NCBI GenBank assembly: GCA_017451395.1
Contig: JAFSPR010000048.1
Location: 1 to 47,179, forward strand
From: Bacteroidales bacterium
Lineage (GTDB): Bacteria; Bacteroidota; Bacteroidia; Bacteroidales; UBA932
Reading direction: 5' to 3'
Length of the DNA: 47,179 bases
The translations under genes were made by a program, and so were the position numbers. The notes beneath the pieces were generated by a model, which was given only the letters and a program-made list of their open reading frames with translations, ran no database searches and was not told where the DNA came from. Positions within the stretch are counted from its first letter, which is position 1. The number at the start of each line of letters is the position of its first letter. Positions 13,707 through 22,755 of this stretch are shown here, in pieces.

Positions 13707-16433
13707 TTAATTTGCCTGCTTGATCTGAGCCTGTGCCGCGGCCAGACGTGCGATAGGCACGCGGAACGGACTGCAGGACACGTAGTCAATACCGATGGTG
13801 TTGAAGAACTCGATGGATGCGGGATCACCACCGTGCTCACCGCAAATACCGCACTGAAGTTCTGAACGCTTGCTGCGGCCGCGCTCTACACCAATCTTTA
13901 CAAGCTGACCCACTGCCTTGGTGTCGATGGTCTGGAAAGGATCGGAATCCAGGATCTTGTTGCCAAGATAGTCACCCATGAATGTGCCGATATCGTCACG
14001 GCTGAAGCCGAAGGTCATCTGGGTGAGGTCATTGGTACCGAAGCTGAAGAACTCTGCGGTACGGGCCATGCGGTCTGCGGTAAGGGCAGCGCGGGGGATC
14101 TCGATCATAGTACCGAACTGGTAGTCGATCTGCTGGGCGGTCCTGGTCTCAACCTCTGCCTTGATTCGGTCGCAGATAACTTTCTGGAAGCTGAGTTCAC
14201 GAGCGGAAATGGTGACGGGAATCATGATTTCCGGATGAGGGTGCAGGCCTTCCTTCTGGAGTTCTGCGGTTGCGGTGAAGATTGCGCGGTACTGGGTTTC
14301 GGCAATCAGAGGGAAGGAAACGTGCAGACGTACGCCACGGTGACCCATCATAGGGTTGACCTCGTGGAGGCTCTCGCCACGTTTCTCAACTTCCTTCACG
14401 GAAATGCCAAGGTCCTTTGCAAGTTCTTTCTTCTTGTCCTCGCCCTGAGGTACGAACTCATGGAGCGGCGGGTCAAGGAGACGGAACACGACGGGCTTGC
14501 CGTCCATGACGCGGAGGGTTTCCTTCACTGCGGCCTTCATATAAGGCTCAAGTTCTGCAAGGGCGGCCTTGCGTTCGTCGTCTGTGTTGCAGAGGATCAT
14601 CTTGCGGAGCTTGGAGAGCGGCTGCTCACTGTTACGGCCGTAGAACATATGCTCTATACGGAACAGGCCGATACCCTGGGCACCGAACTTGAGTGCGCGT
14701 GCTGCATCTTCCGGAGTATCTGCGTTGGTGCGGATACCGAGTTTGCGGAATTTGTCGCACATTGTCATAAACTTGGCGAAGAGAGGATTCTCAGAGGCGT
14801 CCATAGTCTCAATGGCACCTGCATACACAAGACCCTTTGCGCCGTTGAGGGAGAGCCACTCGCCTTCCTTGAAGGACTTGCCTACACCTGCGAAGGTGAC
14901 GGTCTTGTCCTTGAAGTTGATCTTGAGGGCGTCGCAGCCCACGATGCAGCACTTGCCCCAGCCGCGGGCCACGAGGGCTGCGTGGGAAGTCATACCGCCG
15001 CGCTCTGTTAGGATACCCACGGAAGCGTGCATACCGTCGATGTCTTCAGGGGAAGTCTCTTCACGGACAAGGATGCACTTCTTGCCGGCCTTTGCGTAGG
15101 CGATAGCGTCCTCTGAGGTGAATACGATCTGACCCACGGCGCCGCCCGGAGATGCGGGAAGACCCTGTGCAAGGCATTCGGCCTTCTTCTCTGAAGCGGG
15201 GTCAAGGATGGGGTGAAGGACCTCGTCAAGCTGTGCGGGAGCAACCCTCATAACTGCGGTCTTTTCATCGATGAGGCCTTCCTCAACCATATCTACTGCC
15301 ATCTGGAGGGCGGCAAGACCGGTGCGCTTGCCAATGCGGCACTGCAGCATCCAGAGTTTGCCTTCCTGGATGGTGAACTCAATATCCTGCATATCCTGGA
15401 AGTGGTCCTCCAGACGCTTGCGAATTTCGTCAAGTTCCTTGTAAACCTCAGGCATAGCCTTTTCAAGGGAAGCCAGGTTCTTGTTCTTCTCACTCTTGGT
15501 AGCCTCGTTCAGGGGGTTGGGGGTGCGGATACCTGCAACCACGTCTTCACCCTGGGCGTTGATGAGCCACTCACCATAGAATTTGTTGTCACCGTTGGCG
15601 GGGTTACGGGAGAATGCAACACCGGTAGCGGAGGTGTCACCCATGTTACCGAACACCATGGACTGAACGTTCACGGCTGTTCCCCAGTCGTCCGGAATGT
15701 GCTCGATCTGACGGTAGCGGATAGCGCGCTTTCCGTTCCAGCTCTTGAACACACCGCCGATTGAGCCCCAAAGCTGTGCCTGGGCGTCGTCGGGGAACTC
15801 AACACCAAGGACTTCCTTGATGCGTACCTTGAAAGCCTCTGCAAGGTCCTTGAGCTGATCTGCGGTAAGTTCGGTGTCGGACTTGTAACCGTTGGCCTTC
15901 TTGACCTCTTCCATCATGCGGTCAAGCTGCTGGCGGATACCCATGCCGTCTGCGGGCTCGATGCCTTCTGCCTTCTCCATCACAACATCAGAGTACATCA
16001 TGATGAGACGACGGTATGCATCATAAACGAAACGGGGGTTGCCGGTCTTCTTGATCATTCCGGGAATGGTCTTGGAGCAAAGGCCGATATTGAGGATGGT
16101 GTCCATCATGCCGGGCATGGAACTGCGGGCGCCGGAACGGCAGCTGACAAGGAGAGGATCTTCCGCATCACCGAATTTCTTGCCCATGATCTTTTCAGTT
16201 GCCTCGAGGGCAGCCGCCACATCGGCCTTGAGTTCAGGGGTGTAACCGCCGCCAAGGCGATAGTACTCCGTGCAGCATTCGGTGGTGATGGTGAAACCGG
16301 CGGGAACCGGCATACCAAGGAGGTTCATCTCGGCCAGGTTTGCGCCCTTGCCGCCAAGAAGTTCTCTCATCTTGCCATCGCCTTCAGCGTGCTTTCCGCC
16401 GAAACGATAGACTCTTTTCTTAATTTCTGCCAT
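13707..16433 (-). CDS. ppdK: Pyruvate, phosphate dikinase
   Basis: 908 residues, full length. It interconverts pyruvate + ATP + Pi with PEP + AMP + PPi in the cytosol. The N-terminal nucleotide-binding part starts GGKGANLAEMNLLGMPVPAGF. The swivelling domain carries the phospho-histidine in GGMTSHAALVARG (His484). The C-terminal PEP/pyruvate barrel ends with QCGICGEHGGDP (Cys864). Bacteroidales often use this enzyme in PEP metabolism alongside fermentation. A strong-looking -7 box at 16483-16490 gives a leader of about 45 nt. It stands alone on the minus strand, converging on phoH. Confidence 0.97.
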   Translation of the reverse strand: MAEIKKRVYRFGGKHAEGDGKMRELLGGKGANLAEMNLLGMPVPAGFTITTECCTEYYRLGGGYTPELKADVAAALEATEKIMGKKFGDAEDPLLVSCRSGARSSMPGMMDTILNIGLCSKTIPGMIKKTGNPRFVYDAYRRLIMMYSDVVMEKAEGIEPADGMGIRQQLDRMMEEVKKANGYKSDTELTADQLKDLAEAFKVRIKEVLGVEFPDDAQAQLWGSIGGVFKSWNGKRAIRYRQIEHIPDDWGTAVNVQSMVFGNMGDTSATGVAFSRNPANGDNKFYGEWLINAQGEDVVAGIRTPNPLNEATKSEKNKNLASLEKAMPEVYKELDEIRKRLEDHFQDMQDIEFTIQEGKLWMLQCRIGKRTGLAALQMAVDMVEEGLIDEKTAVMRVAPAQLDEVLHPILDPASEKKAECLAQGLPASPGGAVGQIVFTSEDAIAYAKAGKKCILVREETSPEDIDGMHASVGILTERGGMTSHAALVARGWGKCCIVGCDALKINFKDKTVTFAGVGKSFKEGEWLSLNGAKGLVYAGAIETMDASENPLFAKFMTMCDKFRKLGIRTNADTPEDAARALKFGAQGIGLFRIEHMFYGRNSEQPLSKLRKMILCNTDDERKAALAELEPYMKAAVKETLRVMDGKPVVFRLLDPPLHEFVPQGEDKKKELAKDLGISVKEVEKRGESLHEVNPMMGHRGVRLHVSFPLIAETQYRAIFTATAELQKEGLHPHPEIMIPVTISARELSFQKVICDRIKAEVETRTAQQIDYQFGTMIEIPRAALTADRMARTAEFFSFGTNDLTQMTFGFSRDDIGTFMGDYLGNKILDSDPFQTIDTKAVGQLVKIGVERGRSKRSELQCGICGEHGGDPASIEFFNTIGIDYVSCSPFRVPIARLAAAQAQIKQAN

Positions 16434-16482
16434 AAAAAAGTGGGTTTATAATATATTTTACGAATTTGTCGTCCAAATCACG

Positions 16483-16490
16483 CAAATATA
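16483..16490 (-). promoter_or_regulatory. -7 promoter box (TATATTTG) for ppdK
   Basis: Exact TAnnTTTG on the minus strand, 50 bases before the ATG at 16433. The leader between them is A+T rich. Confidence 0.6.
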
Positions 16491-16526
16491 CAACAAATTC
16501 GGCAAATAATGAAAAGAATCTTAATG

Positions 16527-17384
16527 CTATATAAGGCCGGCTATGTCTTCTTTTGAGAATTCGTAAGTGAGAGGGCGCCCGTAGCACTGCTCGTAGCAGC
16601 GGACTTTGGCGTCATAATCGGCCCGGCACATGATGAAACTGTTCTCCCGGGACGATTTCTCCGGGTCCGGAAAAATTGGCGGCAGCACGTGCAGGACAAG
16701 TTTTACGTCGTGAAAGCCGGGGGCAACAATTTCAGGAAGGTCCACCATTTCCACGAAGGTAGGGACCACCGGGACGCCGTACTCCGCGGCAAAGAGGAAG
16801 GCACCCCTTTTCCCGGGACGGGGCTTGCGGTAGTTGAACCACATCTCCTGCTCCGGGTAAATGAGGATGAAGCGGTTCCGGTCAAGATTCCGCCTCATAA
16901 GGGTACGGAAGGCCCCGTTCATATACGAGGGCTCCTGTATGAGTGGAATAACATCTATATTTCTAAGGATAAATCCGTTGAGCCCGGGCATCACGAAGTT
17001 GGTTCCCTGGCTTATGGCTACAAGGCGGTCCCGTCCCGTCAGGCGGGAAAGGGTGCGGTGGACGCCGTTGTCAAAAGGGTTGAAGTGGTTGCTGGTGAGA
17101 AAGGCAGGGCCCTGGACGGTGAAAAGGTTCCTGATGCCGGTTATTTCGTTCACCGGCTCACTCCACTTCCTTACCCAGGAGTCCACAATGGCCCTCGCAA
17201 CGGCGGTTTTCAGTTTCTGAACCGGAGAGTTCAGGCGGGATACGTAGCCAAGGATATCGGCCTTTAGCGCCTCAGGAGTAATTTCCGGGTCAAAGGGCTC
17301 GGTTTTGTCGTTGAACCTGCCCTCCAGGGCCGCCCTCCTTATGTTTTCAATGGCCAGTTCCCTTCCGGGAGTGACTAGGAGCAT
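16527..17384 (-). CDS. PlsC-like 1-acylglycerol-3-phosphate acyltransferase family protein
   Basis: 285 residues. The acyltransferase motif I is present as SNHFNPFD (H-x4-D) and motif III as IYPEQEMWF, where most PlsC proteins have EGTRS. The downstream KRGAFLFAAEYGVPVVP matches motif IV. It probably transfers an acyl chain to a lipid or lipid-linked acceptor at the cytoplasmic membrane. There is no clear N-terminal membrane anchor, and the first about 70 residues are a helical extension. Its start overlaps the end of the GT8 gene by 10 bases, so the two are translationally linked and may act on the same glycolipid. The altered motif III makes the exact substrate uncertain. Confidence 0.8.
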   Translation of the reverse strand: MLLVTPGRELAIENIRRAALEGRFNDKTEPFDPEITPEALKADILGYVSRLNSPVQKLKTAVARAIVDSWVRKWSEPVNEITGIRNLFTVQGPAFLTSNHFNPFDNGVHRTLSRLTGRDRLVAISQGTNFVMPGLNGFILRNIDVIPLIQEPSYMNGAFRTLMRRNLDRNRFILIYPEQEMWFNYRKPRPGKRGAFLFAAEYGVPVVPTFVEMVDLPEIVAPGFHDVKLVLHVLPPIFPDPEKSSRENSFIMCRADYDAKVRCYEQCYGRPLTYEFSKEDIAGLI

Positions 17385-18304
17385 AGGCGGAAAGATACGG
17401 TGGAATGAGTCAGTTCGGTTGCCATACGAATAAGCGCGTCTATGCCTTCACGATATGCCTTCACGGCATTGGCGTTTGTAAGGAATGCCGTCCTACGGGC
17501 CCTGATTTCGTCATAGTAGCCACTTTGAAGGGCGTATTTCCAGAAAACCTCATCATATGGCACAGTCTCGTTGAGCCAGGGCTTTGCGGCAAGGTTGAAA
17601 TGAATGATCTGGGGATTGTCGAACTGCGTGACGGAACCGCCCGGCATACAGTTCCAGCACGGGTCAAGATACTGGATATGGTTTTCGCAAAGAGCATTCA
17701 GGTAGTCCTGGTCAGGGGCAACAGTACCAAGGGAATAATCCGAAAGCCAGCGGAGGAACTTACCCGTGATATCATTATCCCTCAGCGCCCTGAGGTTCAT
17801 CAGAAGTACGCCAGAATTTACATATCTCCTGTGGTCAACGCCCACATATTCATCTATATATTTCATAAAGGGGCCTATATGCTGGATGCTGTAATCGGCC
17901 ACGGCACCGATGTACTTATCCCCAAGGGGTTCTTCCCAAAGCCAGGAGATATCACCCGGGACCACGATATCGGCATCCAGATATATTCCCTTGTCATATT
18001 GAGGGAACAGCACGGGGATAAAGAGGCGGAAATAAATGCTGAGTGAACTGAAAGCCTTGAACCGGTGACAGCGGAGACCGTCAAGACACTTCAGTTTCCT
18101 GGTCAGAGAATGGAACTCAATTTTGAAATTATCACTCTGAAAAGCGCCTAAACCGGCTTTGCCGGCCTTGGAAATATTGTCGTTAAGTATATGAATATGA
18201 TAGAGATAACGCTCTGAAGCGTTGTCTTTGATGGATTTAAGGGCCACTGCGAGGTAGGGCACGTAATGCTCGTCAACGGAGAAGAAAATAGGGATAGTCT
18301 GCAT
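17375..18304 (-). CDS. Glycosyltransferase family 8
   Basis: 309 residues. It starts IPIFFSVDEHYVPYLAVALKSI, the usual GT8 (LgtC/glycogenin-like) beginning. The metal-binding DAD is at 110-112 in YLDADIVVPGD, followed by VNSGVLLMNL, the APDQDYLN segment and HFNLAAKPW, all typical GT8 blocks. It would add a hexose from a UDP-sugar with retention of configuration to a surface glycan or lipid. No signal or membrane segment. It overlaps the PlsC-like gene, and both are read from a -7 box at 18337-18344. Confidence 0.9.
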   Translation of the reverse strand: MQTIPIFFSVDEHYVPYLAVALKSIKDNASERYLYHIHILNDNISKAGKAGLGAFQSDNFKIEFHSLTRKLKCLDGLRCHRFKAFSSLSIYFRLFIPVLFPQYDKGIYLDADIVVPGDISWLWEEPLGDKYIGAVADYSIQHIGPFMKYIDEYVGVDHRRYVNSGVLLMNLRALRDNDITGKFLRWLSDYSLGTVAPDQDYLNALCENHIQYLDPCWNCMPGGSVTQFDNPQIIHFNLAAKPWLNETVPYDEVFWKYALQSGYYDEIRARRTAFLTNANAVKAYREGIDALIRMATELTHSTVSFRLCS

Positions 18305-18336
18305 AGTTTTTACTGTTTTTTCTCGGTTTTTCAGGG

Positions 18337-18344
18337 CAAAATTA
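18337..18344 (-). promoter_or_regulatory. -7 promoter box (TAATTTTG) for the GT8-acyltransferase pair
   Basis: Exact TAnnTTTG on the minus strand, 33 bases before the GT8 ATG. No clear TTG at -33. Confidence 0.45.
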
Positions 18345-18394
18345 GCGTCTTCGCGCCGGGTGGGAAAATTTATGAGGCGAAAAACGGGATTTCT

Positions 18395-18487
18395 GGGACT
18401 AAAATGCGTATTTAGGGACGAATGTAATAAAATTGGGACGAATGAAATATTTTTTGTATATTCGTCCCAGCAATTTTGTGACGAATG
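18395..18487. promoter_or_regulatory. Phased GGGACGAAT repeats: probable LytTR operator
   Basis: GGGAC starts at 18395, 18415 and 18435, exactly 20 bases apart. The last two copies continue as GGGACGAATG. An inverted ATTCGTCCC follows at 18460-18468, then TGACGAATGAC at 18479-18489 overlapping the start codon. LytTR regulators bind direct repeats about two helical turns apart, so autoregulation is likely. A promoter could be TATATTCG (18457-18464) with TTG at 18433-18435. Confidence 0.6.
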
Positions 18488-19294
18488 ACAGCAATTTCAC
18501 GTAATTTTTACAGGATGAGCGCCAATATCCTCTACTTTACGGTAATTCCGCTCTTCTATTTCCTCTTCACACTGGCCTATCACCCCTTCGACATAACTGA
18601 CTTTCTGGGCGTAGGGAAAGGCTATTTCGCTGAAAATCTGATATTTACAACTCTCATTCTGCTGGGGGTCATAGCGCTCAGCCGTATGCTGCTCTTTATC
18701 CTGAGGCACGTGATAGACCTCTCCTGGCCGCTTTACATCACATGGTGCGTGGGAGAAATCGTTGCCGCGGGACTCTTCTGGTCCATCCTGCTGGGGATAG
18801 AATGGAGGCCGGCCATTCCCTATTTCACCGTAATGTCCACGGGCATCCTATACCTTGGAGGTATAGTCGTTTTCCCTTACGTTATACTCACGCAGGCCAT
18901 TCAACTGCATATCCTTGGAGGCTCCAAGCAGCCAGTTCCCGCCGACGACAAATCTCTGGTGCGTTTCCACGACGACCAAAAGCGCCTGAAGTTCATCATC
19001 TCCTCTCCTGCCATATTATATATAGAGGCGGAGGACAATTACGTGCATATCGTTCACCTTGACAACGGACGGGTAAAGGATTTCACACTTCGTTCGTCTA
19101 TGCGCGCGCTGGAGGAGACTCTCACCAAACACGGCCTTGTGCGGTGTCACAGGTCATTTTTTGTAAACGCAGACCACGTTGAACTTGTAAGGAAGGACCT
19201 CAACGGTTACGCCCTTGCAAAACTGGACAGGGACGGCCTTGATCCCGTGCCGGTCTCAAGAAAGTACTACGATTCCCTGTCGGCCTTATTGTAA
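18485..19294 (+). CDS. Membrane-anchored LytTR transcription regulator
   Basis: 269 residues. Four hydrophobic helices occupy about 15-145 (ILYFTVIPLFYFLFTLAY; FAENLIFTTLILLGVIAL; YITWCVGEIVAAGLFWSILL; FTVMSTGILYLGGIVVFPYV). A C-terminal LytTR DNA-binding domain follows from about 165 (SSPAILYIEAEDNYVHIVH…LVRCHRSFFVNADHV). There is no receiver domain, so it senses through the membrane part or a partner. Such one-piece membrane LytTR proteins are common in Bacteroidetes. Phased repeats immediately upstream suggest it binds its own promoter. It sits just before a sugar transporter/kinase operon, which it may control, although that operon has its own promoter. Confidence 0.88.
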   Translation: MTAISRNFYRMSANILYFTVIPLFYFLFTLAYHPFDITDFLGVGKGYFAENLIFTTLILLGVIALSRMLLFILRHVIDLSWPLYITWCVGEIVAAGLFWSILLGIEWRPAIPYFTVMSTGILYLGGIVVFPYVILTQAIQLHILGGSKQPVPADDKSLVRFHDDQKRLKFIISSPAILYIEAEDNYVHIVHLDNGRVKDFTLRSSMRALEETLTKHGLVRCHRSFFVNADHVELVRKDLNGYALAKLDRDGLDPVPVSRKYYDSLSALL

Positions 19295-19319
19295 ATCAAA
19301 GGGAAAATTCTTAAATTTG
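19289..19319 (+). promoter_or_regulatory. Promoter of the MFS-ROK operon (TTG-N20-TAAATTTG)
   Basis: TTG 19289-19291 and TAAATTTG 19312-19319, with ideal Bacteroides spacing. It overlaps the end of the LytTR gene and gives a leader of about 33 nt before ATG 19359. Confidence 0.75.
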
Positions 19320-19358
19320 AAAACTAAACGAAATATTATTAACTCTAATACCATAACA

Positions 19359-20654
19359 ATGACTAAAACCAAAGAAAACAGCAACATCATCGCTGTTATC
19401 ACCATGATCTTCCTCTTTGGAATGATCTCCTTCGTCACTAACCTGGCCGCCCCTATCGGCAACATCTGGAAAATGCAGCCCGGCATCGAGGGTTCCAACA
19501 CCCTTGGTATGATGGGTAACATGATGAACTTCCTGGCATATGCCATTATGGGCATCCCCGCCGGCAACCTCCTCAAGAAGAAGGGTTACAAGTTCACCAT
19601 CCTCGCAGCCCTGCTGGTGGGCCTCCTCGGCGTATTTGTCCAGTTCCTCTCAGGTATCGTTGGTGTGGGCAGCACCATCGGCAACATCCCCACCAACTTC
19701 TTCGTATACCTTCTTGGCGCATTCATCTGCGGTTTCTCCGTATGTATGCTCAACACCGTGGTGAACCCTATGCTGAAGATCCTGGGCGGCAAGCGTTCCA
19801 ACCAGTACATCCAGATCGGCGGTTCCTTCAACTCCCTGATGGGAACCCTCACCCCTATGCTGGTGGGCTCTATGATCGGCACCCTTACTCACGACACCCT
19901 TATCTCTGACGTTAACACCCTCCTCTTTATGGCAATGGGCGTATTCGCAGTGGCATTCGTAATCCTCCTCTTCGTCCCCATCCAGAACCCGGAGGTCAAG
20001 GCTGTGGAAGGCCAGGTGGAGAATCCCCTCAAATTCAAGCACTTCGTTCTTGGCGCAATTGCTATATTCGTATATGTGGGCGTTGAGGTAGGTATCCCCG
20101 GAACCCTCAACTTCTACCTCTCGGATCCCGTGAAGGGCGCAGGTATGGATCCCGCTTCCGCAGTGGCCATCGCCGGCTTCGTTGCAGGCACATACTGGTT
20201 CCTGATGCTTGTTGGCCGTCTTGTCTCTTCCGCAATCTCCGGTAAGGTTAGTTCCCGCACCCAACTCACCTGCGTATCGGCAGTGGCTCTCCTCCTCCTT
20301 GTCCTTGCCATCTTCCTGGGCAACGCCGCCTGGGTCAAGATGCCCGTATTCACCGGCAGCGGCTTCGGTATGGTTCAGGTTCCCATCGCAGCGCTCCTGC
20401 TTGTCCTCTGCGGCCTTTGCACCTCCGTTATGTGGGGTACAATCTTCGACCTCTCCGTAGAAGGCCTTGGCTCGGCAACTGAGCGCGCTTCCGGTATCTT
20501 TATGGCTATGGTAGTTGGCGGCGGTATCGTTCCGCTCCTCCAGAACTTCATCGCAGACAAGGTGAACTATATGGCAAGTTACTGGGTGCTTGCAGTATGC
20601 GTTGCATTCATCCTCTATTTTGCAGTCGTCGGCTCAAAGATTAAGAAAGCATAA
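19359..20654 (+). CDS. MFS sugar transporter (FucP/GluP-like)
   Basis: 431 residues with about 12 hydrophobic segments. It starts TKTKENSNIIAVITMIFLFGMISFVTNL, resembling FucP/GluP-type sugar-proton symporters of the inner membrane. An in-frame extension back to 19215 exists but lies inside the LytTR gene and the promoter, so ATG 19359 is chosen. Two bases separate it from the ROK kinase, so import and phosphorylation of the same sugar are coupled in one operon. Glucose or galactose is the likely substrate. That is inferred from the family and its neighbour. Confidence 0.88.
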   Translation: MTKTKENSNIIAVITMIFLFGMISFVTNLAAPIGNIWKMQPGIEGSNTLGMMGNMMNFLAYAIMGIPAGNLLKKKGYKFTILAALLVGLLGVFVQFLSGIVGVGSTIGNIPTNFFVYLLGAFICGFSVCMLNTVVNPMLKILGGKRSNQYIQIGGSFNSLMGTLTPMLVGSMIGTLTHDTLISDVNTLLFMAMGVFAVAFVILLFVPIQNPEVKAVEGQVENPLKFKHFVLGAIAIFVYVGVEVGIPGTLNFYLSDPVKGAGMDPASAVAIAGFVAGTYWFLMLVGRLVSSAISGKVSSRTQLTCVSAVALLLLVLAIFLGNAAWVKMPVFTGSGFGMVQVPIAALLLVLCGLCTSVMWGTIFDLSVEGLGSATERASGIFMAMVVGGGIVPLLQNFIADKVNYMASYWVLAVCVAFILYFAVVGSKIKKA

Positions 20655-20656
20655 TT

Positions 20657-21613
20657 ATGGCAAAAGACTTAGTAATCGGCATTGACATCGGAGGACAGAC
20701 CTCCAAATGCGGCATCGTGGATGCCCGTGGTACCGTTCTGGCGCAGACAGTCATCCGCTCGGACAACCACTCCACCGTAGAACCCTTCATCGCAGAACTC
20801 GCAGAGGCCCTCAACCATATAATCGCTGAGGCCGGCGCAGAAGGCCGCATCCGCGGTATCGGCGTAGGCGCCCCCAACGGCAACTACTACACCGGCACCA
20901 TTGAATGCGCCCCCAACCTGGCCTGGGCCCACGACAGAGTGGAGTTCGCAAAACTGCTCTCCGAGCAGATGAACGGCATTCCCGTGTCACTTACCAACGA
21001 TGCAAACGCCGCCGCCGTGGGTGAAATGACTTACGGCGCCGCCCGCGGTATGAAGAACTTCATCATGATCACTCTGGGAACCGGCGTAGGATCCGGTATC
21101 GTGATTGACGGTAACGTGGTTTACGGCCACGACGGCTTTGCCGGAGAACTTGGCCACACCACAGCCGTTCGTCACAACGGCCGTCAGTGCAACTGCGGCA
21201 AAACCGGCTGCTTGGAGGCATACTGCAGCGCAATCGGCGTAGCACGTACCGCACGTGAATGGCTGGAGATGAGTGACGAGCCCTCAGAACTCCGTTCCCT
21301 GGACAAGATTACGTCCAAGGATGTCTATGAGGCGGCAAAGGACGGCGACAAACTTGCCCTCAAGGTATTTGAATTCACCGGCCGTATCCTCGGAGAGAAG
21401 TTCGCCGATTTCATTGCCTTCTCCGCTCCTGAAGCCATTGTGCTCTTCGGCGGCCTGGCCCGCGCAAAGGAATTCCTCACGGAACCCATTGTAAAGGCAA
21501 TGAACGAGAACGTCCTTTCCCTGTGGCGCAACAAAGTTAAACTTGTATTCTCCCAGCTTAAGGAATCCGACGCCGCAATTCTTGGTGCGTCGGCACTTGC
21601 CTGGGAACTCTAG
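20657..21613 (+). CDS. ROK-family sugar kinase (glucokinase-like)
   Basis: 318 residues, typical ROK length. The phosphate-1 loop is GIDIGGQTSKCGIVD at the N-terminus, the phosphate-2 segment is MITLGTGVGSGIVIDG, and the glucose-contact region includes ELGHTT. The zinc motif CNCGKTGCLEAYCS is intact, with the preceding His. It phosphorylates a hexose with ATP in the cytosol, glucose most likely. No helix-turn-helix is present, so it is an enzyme rather than a ROK repressor. The TAG stop shares the palindrome CTAG with the stop of the convergent galactanase gene. Confidence 0.9.
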   Translation: MAKDLVIGIDIGGQTSKCGIVDARGTVLAQTVIRSDNHSTVEPFIAELAEALNHIIAEAGAEGRIRGIGVGAPNGNYYTGTIECAPNLAWAHDRVEFAKLLSEQMNGIPVSLTNDANAAAVGEMTYGAARGMKNFIMITLGTGVGSGIVIDGNVVYGHDGFAGELGHTTAVRHNGRQCNCGKTGCLEAYCSAIGVARTAREWLEMSDEPSELRSLDKITSKDVYEAAKDGDKLALKVFEFTGRILGEKFADFIAFSAPEAIVLFGGLARAKEFLTEPIVKAMNENVLSLWRNKVKLVFSQLKESDAAILGASALAWEL

Positions 21614-22704
21614 TTACAGAGTGCATCCATAACTTTTGACGGGCGTCCTCCGGTAAGGAAGGCGCCCATATTGTATGAGTTCCATCCCAAAGAACTGTAC
21701 ACGGAGGGTTTCCACCAGTCATAGACTTCCGGCTCCCAGTAGAAAACGCCCTTGCAGGAGGAAATCTGCTTGACGGCAGTCATAAACTCCTGAAGGATGT
21801 TGGCGGCCTCGGTCTCGTTGTCGGGAGTCTTGACGCCAACCTCGGAGACTATCACGGGGACATTATATGTGCCTATAAGAGCCTTTATACGGCTCACGGC
21901 CGCGGTATTGCACTCTGCAGGAGTCATCTTCGTTTGGGCCTGGGGATAGTGGGACAGGCATATCATATCAAACTTGCACCCTGAAGCCTTGCGGTCCTTG
22001 AACCACCAGTCGTTGTCGTCATATGCATTGTTGACGTGAGGACCCACAAGGGCGCTGGGAAATACAGCCTTGGCGGCGTTGTAGCCGGCTTTGTAAAGGT
22101 CTGCGAACTTTTCATTGCCGCCGGCGCCGTTTCCCCAAAGTTGGCCGATGGGCCAAAGGAAGCCGTTACGGGTTTCGTTGCCTATCTGAATCCAGGCGGG
22201 AGTTACTCCTACGGCCTTCAGGGCCTCAAGGACCTCCGTGGTGTGCTCCTTAACGTGGACGCACATCTTGTTTACATCGGCCTTGTCTGCCGCCCAGGCC
22301 CTGGGGATATCCTGGCGGGAAGGGTCACAGAAGAAGTCACTGTAATGGAAGTCCACCATAAGGGCCATACCTGCCTTGGCTGCCCTCCGGGCAAGCCCTA
22401 CCATATCTTTCTTATCGCTCCATCCGCCGGTGGGGTTCACCCATACGCGAAGACGTATTGAGTTCACGCCGCAGTCCTTCAGGACCTCAAAGCAGTCGGC
22501 GGTGGTTCCGTCCTTTTTCTTGAAGGTTTTGCCATTTGCCTCCATCTCGGAGAGCCAACTTACGTCTGCGCCTTTTGCAAAAGAGGGGGTCTCAATTACC
22601 TTATTATCAGAGGATGAACCGTTGTTATTGTCCCCGTTGTTTCCGGGCTTTGTGCAGCCTGCGACAAGCGCCAGACCACATAACGCGATAAGGAGTTTTT
22701 TCAT
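21610..22704 (-). CDS. GH53 endo-beta-1,4-galactanase lipoprotein
   Basis: 364 residues from the start at MKKLLIALCGLALVAGC, a lipobox. An upstream ATG at 22737 would spoil the signal peptide. GH53 enzymes cut beta-1,4-galactan, such as the side chains of pectic arabinogalactan type I, and keep the anomeric configuration. The acid/base Glu177 is in QIGNETRNG and the nucleophile Glu288 in VIVSEVGVK. The conserved MVDFHYSDFFCDP segment is present. The asparagine-rich linker after the cysteine suggests surface display. It has its own promoter at 22725-22755 but is also the last gene of the PUL. Confidence 0.92.
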   Translation of the reverse strand: MKKLLIALCGLALVAGCTKPGNNGDNNNGSSSDNKVIETPSFAKGADVSWLSEMEANGKTFKKKDGTTADCFEVLKDCGVNSIRLRVWVNPTGGWSDKKDMVGLARRAAKAGMALMVDFHYSDFFCDPSRQDIPRAWAADKADVNKMCVHVKEHTTEVLEALKAVGVTPAWIQIGNETRNGFLWPIGQLWGNGAGGNEKFADLYKAGYNAAKAVFPSALVGPHVNNAYDDNDWWFKDRKASGCKFDMICLSHYPQAQTKMTPAECNTAAVSRIKALIGTYNVPVIVSEVGVKTPDNETEAANILQEFMTAVKQISSCKGVFYWEPEVYDWWKPSVYSSLGWNSYNMGAFLTGGRPSKVMDALCN

Positions 22705-22724
22705 TTTATTCAGTTTAGTAAGGG

Positions 22725-22755
22725 CAAATTTAGTCAATAATTATTACTGTGGCAA
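22725..22755 (-). promoter_or_regulatory. Internal promoter for the galactanase (TTG-N20-TAAATTTG)
   Basis: Minus-strand TTG at 22753-22755 and TAAATTTG at 22725-22732. It overlaps the end of the GH13 gene, so the galactanase can be expressed apart from the starch genes. Confidence 0.65.

Noticed and set aside
14235-15011. A 258-codon plus-strand frame opposite ppdK
   Set aside because: Low-complexity complement of a strongly conserved gene, with no independent support.
18515-19294. Later start (second ATG) for the LytTR protein
   Set aside because: ATG 18485 keeps the basic N-terminal lead before the first membrane helix and fits the promoter spacing. The later start cannot be fully excluded.
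19215-19358. N-terminal extension of the MFS transporter
   Set aside because: It overlaps the LytTR gene and the operon's own promoter. The natural transporter N-terminus starts at 19359.
21608-21615. Convergent stop codons sharing CTAG as a regulatory overlap
   Set aside because: The four-base overlap of the ROK kinase and galactanase stops is tidy but most simply reflects compact packing.
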